A stretch of 64,000 nucleotides of DNA from Rothia sp. P100 (GCF_023712425.1 NZ_JAMAYG010000004.1:62001-126000), one strand, 5' to 3'; positions 8,877 through 18,827 are shown, counted from the stretch's first letter. The notes: a model not told the origin generated them from the letters alone. Numbers and translations: made by a program.

Positions 8877-10541
8877 ATGATAAAAGCGATGAAAACACCA
8901 GCCCGCCCCCCGCGTTCTTTACCCATGCCCCTGTGGTTGCAGGGTGCCGTTGAGCTTGCCCTCGTTGCAGTGCTGAGTTACCTGGCCGTTGTCCTTTTGC
9001 TGGCAGCTGTTTGGTATACCAACGGTTTTGATAACAGCACCTTTGCCGGTGCTACCTCGGTAGCCGGCCATACTTGGTTGCTGGTGCACGGTGTTCCGCT
9101 GGCTATGGACATCCCAGCGCAGGGTGCGTTCTCTGCGATTTCGGGCACGATGAGTCTTATGCCTCTAGGACTGACACTGATGCCTTTAGCGCTCTGCTAC
9201 CGTTCGGGCAGGCGCTTGGCGAGGGCCTCCTATGAGGGCCAATTCTGGCAGCCACTACTGGGCGGTATGGGCGCTTACGCGCTGGTTAGCGTGGCTATTA
9301 GTGCGCTTTCAACCGGCGACTACTTTGCCACCTCACCGGTTTTTGCAGCGCTTATTCCCCTTTGGGTAGTGGTGCTGGGCGTTCTAGCCGGTGGTTACGC
9401 GGAGTCACGCTCCTTGGCTGCCATGATTGGTGTGAATGCTGCCGACTGGGTCAAGAAATTTAGCCAGTATTCCCGCTGGGCTGGCTCTTACATCTGGGCA
9501 GCGGTACGTGCTGCCCTGGTGAGTGTACTGGCACTGGGAGCTGGCGGGGCCCTGCTGTTGAGTCTTACTATTTTCTGGCACTGGGACGATGTTATCGCCC
9601 TCTACCAGACCCTGCGTGCTGGGGCTGTGGGCGGTACTGCTCTGACTCTGCTGCAGCTGGGTCTCATCCCTAATTTTGTTATATACGCCATGGCGTGGAG
9701 CTCCGGGGCTGGCTTTGCTCTGGGCACCGGTACATCGATTGATTTGACTGGCACCGACACCGGTGTGATGCCCGCCCTTCCCATCTTGGGGGCTCTGCCG
9801 CACGCGTCCTACCCACTGGGGCTGTTGGCACTGGTGGTGCCGGTAGCTGCCGGTGCGGTGGGAGGCTGGTGGTTCTTCCGTGAAGGTGAAAATCACCTGG
9901 ATGAGTGGTTTGCCCTCAAAATTCGTTTCCGTTGGTGTTCTTGGCCGCTCTCTACCATCTGTCTAGCGATCTTTAGCATGATCCCTACTTTTACGGTTAC
10001 AGCTCTGCTGGGCTGGGTTGCCAACGGGTCTTTGGGTCTGGGGCGTTTTACCGAGATTGGCCCCAACCCCCTGGTGTTTGGTCTGTATTCTGCGGTGCTT
10101 CTGGCCGCTGGCATCATGCTGGGTCTGGGACTAGCCCACCTGCTGGTGCGTGATACCACCGGTGAGCTCGACCGATTCGCAGAGGATGCCGCCAACCCCA
10201 AGACTCGTTTTAAGCGCAAACGCCGGGGTCAGAAGGTAGCAAGTATTGAGGCTGAGACTTCTGAGACTAACGGGGAAGAAGCCACCGGTTCCGTACGAGC
10301 TGAAACGGGAGAAGAACCCACTGATGATGCTGCAGAACTAGACTCGGCAGCTGACGCGGTGCCTGATGCTGAAAGCGTCAGCAGTGAGATTGAGACGGGC
10401 GCTGAAGAAACTTCGGCTCCCTTAATGCCTGAGGAAGAGGCCGGTGACACGGTAGCTGATACAGATACCGAGCCTGCCGAAGAGCCTAAGAAAACCTTCC
10501 GGCCGGTCATACGCCGCCCTAAGTCCCGGCGTCGTAGCTAG
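8877..10541 (+). CDS. perM: PerM/DUF6350-family integral membrane protein
   Basis: 554-residue polytopic membrane protein with about nine hydrophobic segments between residues 20 and 430. A long acidic tail (residues about 450-535, rich in Glu, Asp, Thr and Ala) follows, and it ends with a basic cluster RRPKSRRRS. Position directly upstream of purN-purH matches the actinobacterial perM locus, whose mycobacterial member is linked to cell division under stress. The function here is inferred from family and synteny only. The acidic tail is probably disordered and cytoplasmic. The ATG at 8877 has no strong ribosome binding site; an ATG at 8889 (MKTPARPP) is an alternative. Confidence 0.75.
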   Translation: MIKAMKTPARPPRSLPMPLWLQGAVELALVAVLSYLAVVLLLAAVWYTNGFDNSTFAGATSVAGHTWLLVHGVPLAMDIPAQGAFSAISGTMSLMPLGLTLMPLALCYRSGRRLARASYEGQFWQPLLGGMGAYALVSVAISALSTGDYFATSPVFAALIPLWVVVLGVLAGGYAESRSLAAMIGVNAADWVKKFSQYSRWAGSYIWAAVRAALVSVLALGAGGALLLSLTIFWHWDDVIALYQTLRAGAVGGTALTLLQLGLIPNFVIYAMAWSSGAGFALGTGTSIDLTGTDTGVMPALPILGALPHASYPLGLLALVVPVAAGAVGGWWFFREGENHLDEWFALKIRFRWCSWPLSTICLAIFSMIPTFTVTALLGWVANGSLGLGRFTEIGPNPLVFGLYSAVLLAAGIMLGLGLAHLLVRDTTGELDRFAEDAANPKTRFKRKRRGQKVASIEAETSETNGEEATGSVRAETGEEPTDDAAELDSAADAVPDAESVSSEIETGAEETSAPLMPEEEAGDTVADTDTEPAEEPKKTFRPVIRRPKSRRRS

Positions 10542-10549
10542 CTCTTAGG

Positions 10550-10963
10550 CTAGTTGCCGCCCATAATCTGACTGAAAATACCGTCACTCATTTGTGCGGT
10601 GCACTGATCGCTGCGGGCAATGGTGAGCGCTTGTTCTAGACAGGTGGCGTAGTTGCCGGCAGCCTCGGGGAAGAGTAATTGAACACCCGATGAGAGGCTA
10701 AGAAAGAGCGACCAGATCACAATCATAATCATCAGCAGCACCGAGAAAAAGGGGAACTTAGCCTTCAGCATCTTTACCATGGTGGTGATAGCGAGGCCAA
10801 TGGTGAGCGCGAAAAGAGGCAGCGCAAGAGTGTTGCCCCACCCGGGAAAGTTGGTCATTCCAAAAGCGAGAACCAATGACAAGAAGGTGCACCGCGACCA
10901 GATGCGGATGTTCTCTAGGGCTTCAAGGCTGGGCGCACTCGGCTGCTCGTGGTTCTCAGACAT
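10550..10963 (-). CDS. Small membrane protein, unknown function
   Basis: About 137 residues; not recognised. It has a short hydrophilic N-terminus, then three hydrophobic segments (around residues 25-45, 48-65 and 72-95), and ends with a Cys-containing, probably extracellular tail (YATCLEQALTIARSDQCTAQ). Two Cys in this tail could form a disulfide. The ATG at 10963 is chosen because AAGGTGG lies just upstream on the minus strand; the frame runs open to 11113 but that part reads poorly. It is inserted on the opposite strand between perM and purN. Confidence 0.7.
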   Translation of the reverse strand: MSENHEQPSAPSLEALENIRIWSRCTFLSLVLAFGMTNFPGWGNTLALPLFALTIGLAITTMVKMLKAKFPFFSVLLMIMIVIWSLFLSLSSGVQLLFPEAAGNYATCLEQALTIARSDQCTAQMSDGIFSQIMGGN

Positions 10964-11030
10964 AGATACCACCTTACCGCCCCGCTGAAAAGAGCGACAT
11001 CTCGTGGGTAAGTGAGCTAAACTATAGTCC

Positions 11031-11609
11031 ATGCGTGTTGTTGTAATGGTCTCCGGTTCGGGCACCAATCTGCAGTCTATTGTGGATGCCGTTAAGGCCG
11101 GCCAGCTGCCCACCGAAGTGGTGGCGGTGGGGGCAGATAAGCCCTGTCAGGGCATCGAACGAGCCGTAGCCGCCGGTATCGAAACCTTCCTAATACAACC
11201 GGCTGACTATCAAGACCGCCCAGCCTGGAACAGGGCACTAGAAGAGGCAATCGCTGCTTATCGCCCCGACTACGTTATCTTCGCGGGTTTCATGCGCATT
11301 GTAGATGCCCAGCTGGTGGATCGTTTTGCTGGCCGTATTATCAACACCCACCCCGCCCTTCTGCCCTCTTTTCCGGGAGCTCACGGGGTGCGTGACGCCC
11401 TAGCCCACGGGGTGAAAGTTACCGGTCTAACCGTGCACCTGGTTGATTCTGGGGTTGATACTGGCCCCATCTTGGCGCAAGCCGCGGTGGACGTCCTGCC
11501 AGATGATACCGAAGAAACCCTGCACGAACGCATCAAGCTGAAAGAGCGAGCGCTTCTGGTTAAAACTATCGGTCAGCTAGAAGCCTCCCCCTCAAACCCA
11601 CAGTTTTAG
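11031..11609 (+). CDS. purN: Phosphoribosylglycinamide formyltransferase
   Basis: PurN transfers a formyl group from 10-formyl-tetrahydrofolate to GAR, step three of purine synthesis. The 192 residues fit the family. It shows [12 protein letters not shown] at the phosphate-binding start, the catalytic Asn in [14 protein letters not shown] followed by His, and the Asp in [13 protein letters not shown]. It is followed 97 bp later by purH, an operon-like pair. No Shine-Dalgarno site is visible. TAAACT lies at 11018-11023, seven bases before the ATG, which suggests a leaderless transcript. A GC-rich hairpin (11608-11640) without a T tract separates it from purH. Confidence 0.95.
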   Translation: MRVVVMVSGSGTNLQSIVDAVKAGQLPTEVVAVGADKPCQGIERAVAAGIETFLIQPADYQDRPAWNRALEEAIAAYRPDYVIFAGFMRIVDAQLVDRFAGRIINTHPALLPSFPGAHGVRDALAHGVKVTGLTVHLVDSGVDTGPILAQAAVDVLPDDTEETLHERIKLKERALLVKTIGQLEASPSNPQF

Positions 11610-11640
11610 CCCCGCGGGGCTGAGCCTGCGGGTCGGGGCT
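11608..11640 (+). other. Hairpin between purN and purH
   Basis: AGCCCCG at 11608-11614 pairs with CGGGGCT at 11634-11640, beginning in the purN stop codon. No T run follows, so this is more likely an intercistronic structure than a terminator. Confidence 0.4.
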
Positions 11641-11706
11641 CTCAAATACGACTCACGTATCTCAACCACCTGCTGCCCCACGCAGCACAAGAAACGGAGT
11701 TCATTA

Positions 11707-13311
11707 GTGAGCCTCATTCAGCTGGATCGCGTACCTCTCAAACGCGCTCTCATTTCTGTTTTTGACAAGACCGGCCTTGAAGATCTTGCCAAGGGTCTGC
11801 ACGAAGCCGGGGTCGCGATTGTCTCCACCGGTTCCACTGCCTCCACCATCGCTGCCGCTGGCGTGCCCGTCACTGAAGTCTCAGATGTGACCGGTTTCCC
11901 CGAGTGCCTAGAGGGCCGCGTTAAGACCCTGCACCCCCGCGTCCACGCTGGTATCCTGGCTGACCGCCGCAAGCAGGAGCACATCGACACTTTGGCAGAG
12001 ATGGACATTGAAGCCTTTGACCTGGTGGTCGTGAACCTCTACCCCTTCGTTGATACCGTGAAGTCCGGCGCTGATCAAGACGCCATCATCGAGAAAATCG
12101 ATATCGGTGGGCCTTCCATGGTGCGTGCCGCTGCTAAGAATCACGACGCTGTAGCTATCGTGGTGGATCCGGCCCGCTACAACACTGTGGTGGAAGCTGC
12201 CAAAAACGGGGGTTTCAACCTAGCTCAGCGTCGCGCCTTGGCGTCCGCCGCCTTCGCCCACACCGCAGCCTATGACACCGCTGTTGCCACCTGGACCGCA
12301 GCCCAGTTTGAAACCGATGACGAGCAAATCTGGGCGCCCTTCGCAGGGAACTCCTTTGAACTGACCGACACCCTGCGCTACGGCGAAAACCCCCACCAGG
12401 CAGGCGCACTCTACACTAACGCCGCCGCCTCCCCAGGCATTGCTCAGGCAACTCTGCTCGGTGGCAAGGCCATGAGCTACAACAACTACGTGGACGGCGA
12501 TGCCGCCCTGCGCGCCGCCTACGACTTTGATGAGCCTGCCGTTGCCATCATCAAACACAACAACCCCTGCGGTATCGCTGTTGGGTCAGCCAGTGCTGCT
12601 GACCCAATTGCTGACGCGCACGCTAAAGCACACGCCTGCGACCCCCTCTCAGCCTACGGCGGCGTTATTGCCGCTAACCGCGAGATCACCGCAGCCATGG
12701 CAGAAACCGTCAAGGGCATCTTCACCGAGGTCATCATTGCCCCCTCCTACAGCGCTCAAGCACTGGAGATTCTGCAAAGCAAGAAGAACCTGCGCATCCT
12801 ACAGTTACCCGCCGACTTCGCCCTGGATACCCTAGAATACCGCCAGATCTCAGGTGGGGCCCTCATTCAACAGGCGGACCGCCTGAACGCAGAGGGCGAC
12901 GCACCCGAAAACTGGCAGCTGGTTGCCGGCGAAGCCGTCGACGCAGAAACCCTAGCAGATCTGGCCTTCGCCTGGCGGGCACTACGCTCAGCTAAGTCCA
13001 ACGCCATCCTGCTGGCTAACCACGGTGCTGCAGTGGGCATCGGCATGGGCCAGGTCAACCGCGTAGACTCCTGCCGCCTCTCGGTAGAACGCGCCAACAC
13101 CCTAGCCGACGGAGACGAACGCGCCCAAGGGTCAGTAGCTGCCTCAGACGCCTTCTTCCCCTTCGCAGACGGCCTACAGGTACTTTTGGACGCCGGAGTG
13201 CGCGCCGTCGTTCAGCCCGGTGGCTCCATCCGCGACGAAGAAGTCATCGCAGCGGCTCAAGAGGCTGGGGTGAGCATGTACTTTACCGGTGCCCGCCACT
13301 TCTTCCACTAA
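11707..13311 (+). CDS. purH: AICAR formyltransferase / IMP cyclohydrolase
   Basis: PurH catalyses the last two steps of IMP synthesis. The N-terminal IMP cyclohydrolase (MGS-like) domain shows [26 protein letters not shown] and [14 protein letters not shown]. The C-terminal AICAR transformylase domain has KHNNPCG with the catalytic Lys-His and ends in GSIRDEEVI...TGARHFFH. At 534 residues it is a usual length. The start is GTG with CGGAG upstream. Its last 17 coding bases and the stop codon are the first part of a 97-bp tandem repeat (13292-13502), so the duplication started inside this gene without harming it. It needs the 10-formyl-THF made by FolD encoded nearby. Confidence 0.97.
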   Translation: MSLIQLDRVPLKRALISVFDKTGLEDLAKGLHEAGVAIVSTGSTASTIAAAGVPVTEVSDVTGFPECLEGRVKTLHPRVHAGILADRRKQEHIDTLAEMDIEAFDLVVVNLYPFVDTVKSGADQDAIIEKIDIGGPSMVRAAAKNHDAVAIVVDPARYNTVVEAAKNGGFNLAQRRALASAAFAHTAAYDTAVATWTAAQFETDDEQIWAPFAGNSFELTDTLRYGENPHQAGALYTNAAASPGIAQATLLGGKAMSYNNYVDGDAALRAAYDFDEPAVAIIKHNNPCGIAVGSASAADPIADAHAKAHACDPLSAYGGVIAANREITAAMAETVKGIFTEVIIAPSYSAQALEILQSKKNLRILQLPADFALDTLEYRQISGGALIQQADRLNAEGDAPENWQLVAGEAVDAETLADLAFAWRALRSAKSNAILLANHGAAVGIGMGQVNRVDSCRLSVERANTLADGDERAQGSVAASDAFFPFADGLQVLLDAGVRAVVQPGGSIRDEEVIAAAQEAGVSMYFTGARHFFH

Positions 13312-13338
13312 GAAGTTTCCGCTGGATGGCGGGCACCG
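13287..13338 (+). other. Large stem-loop across the purH stop codon
   Basis: CGGTGCCCGCCA (13287-13298) pairs perfectly with TGGCGGGCACCG (13327-13338). The smaller hairpin ACTTCTT/AAGAAGT nests inside and contains the purH stop. No T tract follows directly. It could act as an mRNA 3' end or an attenuating structure for purH. Confidence 0.6.
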
Positions 13339-13502
13339 ATTCCGGGCAAAATTTATATCCATCGCTCGCTCGGAATTTTGCCCTCCATCCCGCCACTTCT
13401 TCCACTAAGAAGTTTCCGCTGGATGGCGGGCACCGATTCCGGGCAAAATTTATATCCATCGCTCGCTCGGAATTTTGCCCTCCATCCCGCCACTTCTTCC
13501 AC
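13292..13502. repeat. 97-bp direct tandem repeat, two full copies plus 17 bp
   Basis: Copy 1 is 13292-13388, copy 2 is 13389-13485, and a 17-base partial third copy (CCCGCCACTTCTTCCAC) ends at 13502. By eye the two full copies are identical. The first copy begins within the purH 3' end and includes its stop codon. Each unit holds a perfect 10-bp inverted repeat (GGGCAAAATT and AATTTTGCCC with a 20-base loop) and a 7-bp hairpin ACTTCTT-CCACT-AAGAAGT. The unit length is not a multiple of three. It lies in the convergent space between purH and the VWA gene. Confidence 0.95.
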
Positions 13503-13535
13503 CAACAGCCCTTGCCCACAGAAGGACCCGCTGGT

Positions 13536-15251
13536 TTACTGGGTTGCTTCCTTCGCCTTTTCGGCAGCAACCTGAGTCAAGCCTTCAGAGAAGATCACCT
13601 GAACGTCAGTGGGGGAGAGCGCCGGGTAGGCCTCACCGCCGGTGGCCGACGCGATGGTCTGGAGCGCCTCCATGTTAGCGTCCTGCGAAATACCGATCAG
13701 AAGGATGAAAACAGGCTCATCGGCGTCCTGCTCAGCCTGAATGGTGGAGATAAGTTCCTCTTGAGAGATGGAACCCTCATCGTAGTTCTCACCATCGGTC
13801 AGCATAATGACCACGTTGGCTGCCCCGGGTTCGTAATGTTCTTTTAACTCTCGGAAGCCCGCTAGCAGGGTGTCATGCAAAGCGGTGGGATCGGTGCTCC
13901 CGATAGACCCTGAGATGCTGGTTCCAGCCTCCTGAAGGAGTTCACGTTGGGTCTTCCCATCGGTGACCTCTTCCTCCATACCACGCACCGGTACCAGTTT
14001 CTGGTAATCGGCGGTACAGCCATCGGGTAATGCGAGATTACGGGAGAACTTCCAAAGACCTATAGAATCACGAGCTGGGAAGAGCTGTGACCCTGCCAGA
14101 GCGGAGTCCACCATGAGATCCATGCGGGTCTTATCGGTCCCCTCTACGGGAGTCAGCATAGACCCCGAGGCATCCAGAATAACCAAAGCGTTCAGAGGGG
14201 CGGACTGCATGGAGTAACTCAGCCAGGTCCGCTCCAAGATTTCGGGATTGGTTTGGGTCAGCGGGGTGACACTGCCTAGAGCCCCACCATCCTCTAGAGC
14301 TTCCTGCCCTGTGGGCCGCAAGCCTGCCTCAGAAAGGGCCTGGCGGCCTTCATCGCTTGCCATAAAATTGCTGATTTGTGCGGCGGCGCCGTCGATGGTG
14401 CTATTGGTGCTGGTCGAGGTTCTGTAGAGCGGAAAATCCAGTATCGCTGAGCTGCTACCCGGCGCGGTTGCCTTGAGGGATTCACCGCCGTGTTCTGCGC
14501 GGTAGCGGGTAAATACAGCCTCGGTAACTATCGCTGCCGGGATTTCGCCCTTCTCAACCTGTGTGAGTAAATCTTCGGACGTGGGGAGCTCACCGTCCAC
14601 GCCAATGGTGGTGGCACGCAGGCCCGTACCTTCAGCGAGCTTCTCGGGGGAACTGTGACCAGCTGATACTTCAGCAATTCCCGACATGAATGCCGCGAAA
14701 GCACCCGAATTTTGTTGAGGATCCCCCATTTTTGCGGCGTTGCCGTCAGCGAGGGCATCAGTCCAGTGGTGGAAGCGGGGGGTATCAGTTGCGGTAACCA
14801 CCACCGCTATCGTTTGAGCCAGTGAATCTGAGATGGGGGTCAGCTCGGTTTTGGCTTCGGCCATGGCCAGCGTGGCACGGGTTAAAGAATCAGGGATCCA
14901 CAGGTGGGCATATGAGCTACCGCTCGCTGCCTGCGAAAGCACCTCTTCCGAGCTCTCACCGATATTTACATCAAGGGTGATACATTTTTCTGGATCAACC
15001 GGGATTTTTTCAAGAACCTGTGCCATGGCTGGCGTGGTCTCAACGGTGACGTTCCGGGTGGTAGCGCACTCAGGAGGTAGAGCTTGCTGAGACGGCGAGG
15101 TTCCCCTATTCTCACCTTCAACGTGATGATGAGCGACTACTCCTCCGCCCGAAAGCAGAATAGTAGCTGCTGCAGCAGTGGCTGCCCATTTCCGGATGGT
15201 TTTCTTTCGTTGTTGCTCGCGCACTGCGCGCCGCGACTGTGAGCTATCCAC
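13536..15251 (-). CDS. Substrate-binding and VWA domain protein, membrane-anchored
   Basis: About 571 residues. After a basic start (RREQQ/KK type) comes one hydrophobic segment (AATAAAATILLSGGGVVA), so it is anchored or secreted. Residues about 55-330 resemble a type 2 periplasmic binding-protein fold. Residues about 360-560 form a von Willebrand A domain with the metal site DASGS in ALVILDASGSML, then a conserved Thr and the later Asp in IMLTDGENYDEG. This SBP plus VWA arrangement is a known actinobacterial family of unknown role. The GTG at 15251 is chosen for the strong GGGGGAAGG six bases upstream; the frame is open to a GTG at 15296. It is convergent with purH across the tandem repeat. 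Confidence 0.8.
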   Translation of the reverse strand: MDSSQSRRAVREQQRKKTIRKWAATAAAATILLSGGGVVAHHHVEGENRGTSPSQQALPPECATTRNVTVETTPAMAQVLEKIPVDPEKCITLDVNIGESSEEVLSQAASGSSYAHLWIPDSLTRATLAMAEAKTELTPISDSLAQTIAVVVTATDTPRFHHWTDALADGNAAKMGDPQQNSGAFAAFMSGIAEVSAGHSSPEKLAEGTGLRATTIGVDGELPTSEDLLTQVEKGEIPAAIVTEAVFTRYRAEHGGESLKATAPGSSSAILDFPLYRTSTSTNSTIDGAAAQISNFMASDEGRQALSEAGLRPTGQEALEDGGALGSVTPLTQTNPEILERTWLSYSMQSAPLNALVILDASGSMLTPVEGTDKTRMDLMVDSALAGSQLFPARDSIGLWKFSRNLALPDGCTADYQKLVPVRGMEEEVTDGKTQRELLQEAGTSISGSIGSTDPTALHDTLLAGFRELKEHYEPGAANVVIMLTDGENYDEGSISQEELISTIQAEQDADEPVFILLIGISQDANMEALQTIASATGGEAYPALSPTDVQVIFSEGLTQVAAEKAKEATQ

Positions 15252-15872
15252 GGTATTGCCTTCCCCCATGACGATACTGAATACATGTGCGGGCACCTAT
15301 GCCTAGTAGGTCAGGCAAAAGGGGCATAGTTGGCGCGTGTTCCCTAGTGCGCCATAATATTCTTTCAAAGTCTAGCAACAAAAGGGTATGTCTATGCGTG
15401 GATGCACCGGCGCACCTGGGCAATCAAGGTGTCCTAAAAATAGGGAACGTGCCGTAAGTTCAGTCAAGAATATATGCAAAATCGCCGTTCCGAAATTGTA
15501 GAGGTAGCTCGGTCTCTTTTCACCCGCGGCGGTAGGCTGAGGCTGAACTGGAAACTTGGTTAGACATGCTGGCAGCTGCTGTGCTGAGTGTTTTTACCGG
15601 TTTTGTGATGCAATCGACTGTGCTAGCTGACTTCGACGCTGAGTGCTATTTCGAGTTTGCACGCACGATTTTGCGTCAGGGCTAGACCCGGCCACTCTTC
15701 TCTGTGAGCTCAGAGCGGACAATCTGCCGCAATTTCTCAGATAGCCATGTCTCAATTGAGCAGACGGGGCACAGCTCACATACACTTAATCCTTAGAACC
15801 CCACCTTTTTACGGGTGGGAGTCTGCCCCTTGTGCCGGGCAGCGCCTGATTCACTACACCAAAGGATGTGGC
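15252..15872. other. Intergenic region between VWA gene and glyA
   Basis: About 620 bases. It holds the promoter of the VWA gene, a probable TetR-family remnant (15474-15685), and the leader of glyA. In the glyA leader CTCAATTGAG (near 15752) is a short palindrome and CCCACC...GGTGGG (15801-15821) can form a small hairpin. I looked for a ZTP or other riboswitch and could not match one. Confidence 0.5.
15474..15685 (+). pseudogene. Probable remnant of a TetR-family regulator
   Basis: Two adjoining short frames look like the two ends of one TetR-type regulator. The first (15474-15563) starts MQNRRSEIVEVARSLFTRGG, which fits the helix-one consensus of TetR DNA-binding domains (R-x-x-I-x-x-x-A-x-x-L-F-x-x-x-G), then hits a stop. 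The second (15566-15685, a different frame) reads VFTGFVMQSTVLADFDAECY and ends in TILRQG, like the C-terminal helices and end of such proteins. The roughly 120 codons expected between them are missing. The assignment is inference from pattern; both pieces are short. Confidence 0.45.
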
Positions 15873-17156
15873 ATGACCAACCTTTCCCCGAACGTGACCA
15901 ATCTGCCCCTGGCGGAGGTAGACCCTGAAATTGCTGAAGCGATTGCTGCTGAGCAGGGCCGCCAACAGAACACCCTAGAAATGATTGCTTCAGAGAACTT
16001 TGCCCCGCGCGCGGTTCTTGAAGCGCAGGGTTCCGTTCTGACCAACAAGTACGCTGAAGGCTACCCGGGGCGCCGCTACTATGGCGGTTGCGAGCACGTG
16101 GACGTGGTGGAGCAACTAGCTATTGACCGCGCTAAAGCGCTTTTTGGTGCTGACCACGCTAACGTCCAGCCGCATTCTGGCGCCCAGGCGAATAATGCGG
16201 TGATGCATGCTCTGCTCACCCCCGGGGATAAAATTATGGGCCTATCCTTAGCCCACGGTGGTCACCTGACGCATGGCATGAAGCTGAATGTGTCTGGCAA
16301 ACTCTATGAAGTGGTTGCCTACGGCGTAGATGAAGAGACCGGCCGGGTGAACATGGACGAGGTTCGTGAGCTGGCTCTGGCGGAAAAGCCTAAGGTGATT
16401 ATTGCCGGCTGGAGTGCCTACACTCGCCAGCTAGATTTTGCTGCCTTCCGTGCGATTGCCGATGAGGTGGGAGCCTACCTCTGGGTTGATATGGCGCACT
16501 TCGCGGGTCTGGTCGCTGCCGGCTTACACCCCTCACCGGTACCCTATGCCCACGTGGTGTCCTCAACCGTGCATAAAACTTTGGCTGGCCCCCGCTCGGG
16601 CTTCATCATGTGCATTGAAGACCTCAAGAAGAAGATTGATTCGGCGGTATTCCCCGGTCAGCAGGGCGGCCCCCTCATGCACGCTATTGCAGGTAAGGCA
16701 ACCGCCTTCAAAATTGCTGGTTCTGAGATGTTCAAGGATCGCCAGCAGCGCACTCTTGAGGGAGCTAAGATTCTTGCAGAGCGCCTATCTCAGCCAGATG
16801 TCGCTGAGGCGGGTATTAGCGTTCTAACCGGTGGCACCGATGTACACCTGGTACTGGTTGACCTGCGCAACGCTGCGATTAACGGTAAAGAGGCAGAGGA
16901 CCTGCTGCACGAGGTAGGCATTACCGTGAACCGCAACTCGATTCCTAACGACCCCCGCCCGCCCATGGTGACTTCCGGCCTGCGTATCGGTACCCCTGCG
17001 CTGGCAACTCGCGGTTTTGACGCTGAGGCCTTCATCGAGGTTGCAGATATTATCGCTGAAACCCTCAAGCCTGGTGTGGACGTTGCTGCACAGCGTGAAC
17101 GCGTCACCTCCCTGTGCGGGAAGTTCCCTCTCTACTCCGGCATTGAGGAATGGTAA
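15873..17156 (+). CDS. glyA: Serine hydroxymethyltransferase
   Basis: PLP enzyme that interconverts serine and glycine and loads tetrahydrofolate with a one-carbon unit. The 427 residues fit the family. It shows [17 protein letters not shown] near the N-terminus, [19 protein letters not shown], the lysine motif [16 protein letters not shown] that carries PLP, and [11 protein letters not shown]. The ATG at 15873 has AAAGGA seven bases upstream; the frame is open further but without such support. folD follows at once, so the pair makes 10-formyl-THF for PurN and PurH. Confidence 0.97.
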   Translation: MTNLSPNVTNLPLAEVDPEIAEAIAAEQGRQQNTLEMIASENFAPRAVLEAQGSVLTNKYAEGYPGRRYYGGCEHVDVVEQLAIDRAKALFGADHANVQPHSGAQANNAVMHALLTPGDKIMGLSLAHGGHLTHGMKLNVSGKLYEVVAYGVDEETGRVNMDEVRELALAEKPKVIIAGWSAYTRQLDFAAFRAIADEVGAYLWVDMAHFAGLVAAGLHPSPVPYAHVVSSTVHKTLAGPRSGFIMCIEDLKKKIDSAVFPGQQGGPLMHAIAGKATAFKIAGSEMFKDRQQRTLEGAKILAERLSQPDVAEAGISVLTGGTDVHLVLVDLRNAAINGKEAEDLLHEVGITVNRNSIPNDPRPPMVTSGLRIGTPALATRGFDAEAFIEVADIIAETLKPGVDVAAQRERVTSLCGKFPLYSGIEEW

Positions 17157-17158
17157 GA

Positions 17159-18046
17159 ATGGCTGCTCAGATTCTTGACGGTAAGGCAACTGCAGCCACC
17201 ATTAAGGAGGAGCTAGCCGAGCGCGTTGCTGCCCTCAAAGAGCGCGGACTAACCCCCGGTCTGGCCACCGTTCTGGTGGGGGATGACCCTGCCTCGCACT
17301 CCTACGTGGGTGGTAAGCATCGTGACTGCGAAGAGGTGGGTATTGCCTCCATCCGCGTGGAGCTGCCCGAGACCGTCACCCAGGAAGAGTTGGAAGCAGA
17401 GCTGGATCAGCTCAACAACGATCCTGCCTGCACCGGCTATATCGTTCAGCTACCCTTACCCAAACACATCGACACCCACCGTATTCTTGAGAAGATTTCA
17501 CCCGAGAAGGACGCGGACGGTCTGCACCCCACTAACCTGGGTCGCTTGGTGCTGAACGTGGGGGATGAGCTGAATTCACCTCTCCCTTGCACCCCCAACG
17601 GCGTCATTGAGCTGGTGGAGCGCCACGGAATTTCCTGGAAGGGCAAGAAAGTGGCGGTACTGGGCCGCGGTATTACCGTAGGTCGTCCTCTAGGTCTGCT
17701 ACTGACTCGTAAGGAAGTCAACGCAACTGCTACCCTGGTGCACACCGGCACCGAGGACGTCAGCGCAGCCCTGCGCGAGGCAGATGTGATTGTTGCTGCT
17801 GTGGGTGTGCCCCACGCGGTGAAAGCCGACCAGGTTAAGGACGGCGCCATCTTGCTGGATGTTGGTGTCTCACGAGTTGAGGATGCCGAGACTGGTAAGA
17901 AGAAGCTGACCGGTGATGTTTCCCCGGAGGCCGTTGCTAAGGCTAGCTGGTACTCACCCAACCCCGGCGGCGTCGGCCCCATGACCCGGGCTATGCTGCT
18001 AGTCAACGTGGTTGAAACCGCTGAGCGTATGGCGGATGCCGCTTAG
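17159..18046 (+). CDS. folD: Methylene-THF dehydrogenase / methenyl-THF cyclohydrolase
   Basis: Bifunctional FolD converts 5,10-methylene-THF to 10-formyl-THF. It is 295 residues from the chosen ATG. Signatures include the substrate Tyr/Lys motif [41 protein letters not shown] and the nucleotide site [13 protein letters not shown] (GRG-x-x-VGRP). The ATG at 17159 has GAGGA about 9-10 bases upstream; an in-frame ATG at 17150 overlaps glyA but leaves no room for a binding site. Only two bases separate it from the glyA stop, a clear operon. The last 4 bases overlap the end of the convergent GntR gene. Confidence 0.96.
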   Translation: MAAQILDGKATAATIKEELAERVAALKERGLTPGLATVLVGDDPASHSYVGGKHRDCEEVGIASIRVELPETVTQEELEAELDQLNNDPACTGYIVQLPLPKHIDTHRILEKISPEKDADGLHPTNLGRLVLNVGDELNSPLPCTPNGVIELVERHGISWKGKKVAVLGRGITVGRPLGLLLTRKEVNATATLVHTGTEDVSAALREADVIVAAVGVPHAVKADQVKDGAILLDVGVSRVEDAETGKKKLTGDVSPEAVAKASWYSPNPGGVGPMTRAMLLVNVVETAERMADAA

Positions 18047-18753
18047 CGTTCCACCTGCACTTCAAAGTCATAGCGGTCTGCGCGGTAAAGGGTCTGAGTG
18101 CTCTCTACCGCCAGGCCGCGGCTTGTAAAACCAACTTTTTCGACGCGTAGGGCAGCGGTTCCCTGGGGCACTTCTAGCCAGATGGCCTCCTGTTTTGTGA
18201 GGTTAGTAGCCGAGATGCGCTGGAGAGCTGATTCCACACTATATCCGCTGCGGCGCAGCTGTGCATCGAGGGATCCGCTCACCTCGGGTTGTAGATGGGC
18301 AAAAGCCTCGGGCAAAAAATGGGCCGTCTCCAGTGCGACTGGAGCCCCGTCAGCGCTGCGCAGGCGCTTCATTTCAATGACCTTTGCGCCGTCGTCCAGG
18401 GTTAAATCTCTGGCAACGAGCGGCGGAGCAACCACCATCTGGCAGGAGATTGTTACCGACTGAGGCCTGTGACCGCGGGCCTTCATATCCTCGGTAAAGG
18501 GATGCAAAGACGGCGCCCTCACGGTGTTGTGCTGTGCAGCAACAAAAGTGCCAGACCCCTGAACGTGATAGACCAGCCCACGGTCAGCTAGCACCCGCAG
18601 TGCTCGCCGCACGGTATCTCGCGACACCCCAAACTCAGCTTGCAACTCGCGCTCCGCGGGCAAGGGGGAGTGGGGCGGCTGGGGCTTGATATAGCGTTCC
18701 TTTACCAAACGCGCTACCTGAACATACTTGGTTTCACGTGTAATACCGGTCAT
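18043..18753 (-). CDS. GntR-family regulator (HutC/UTRA type)
   Basis: 236-residue transcription factor. The N-terminal winged helix-turn-helix (residues about 8-75) contains [20 protein letters not shown] and [25 protein letters not shown] ligand-binding domain covers residues about 95-235 ([19 protein letters not shown] is typical). The ATG at 18753 has GGAAG upstream on the minus strand. It overlaps folD tail to tail by 4 bases, and no obvious target operon lies next to it, so its ligand and targets are unknown; UTRA regulators usually sense sugars, amino acids or related small molecules. Confidence 0.9.
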   Translation of the reverse strand: MTGITRETKYVQVARLVKERYIKPQPPHSPLPAERELQAEFGVSRDTVRRALRVLADRGLVYHVQGSGTFVAAQHNTVRAPSLHPFTEDMKARGHRPQSVTISCQMVVAPPLVARDLTLDDGAKVIEMKRLRSADGAPVALETAHFLPEAFAHLQPEVSGSLDAQLRRSGYSVESALQRISATNLTKQEAIWLEVPQGTAALRVEKVGFTSRGLAVESTQTLYRADRYDFEVQVER

Positions 18754-18827
18754 ACTTCCAGTCTAGGTGCTGAAAAACTGCTCGGGCAGTTCACTACGCC
18801 GCTATTTCCTTTGACATAATGGTGAGC

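Noticed and set aside
13292-13502. CRISPR-like or protein-coding reading of the 97-bp repeats
   Set aside because: The copies are directly adjacent with no spacers. Several frames stay open through the repeats only because the unit repeats; there is no start context or codon bias.
15686-15872. Possible ZTP or other folate-related riboswitch upstream of glyA
   Set aside because: The conserved ZTP blocks could not be aligned; only a loose GCCGGGCAG match near 15835 was found.
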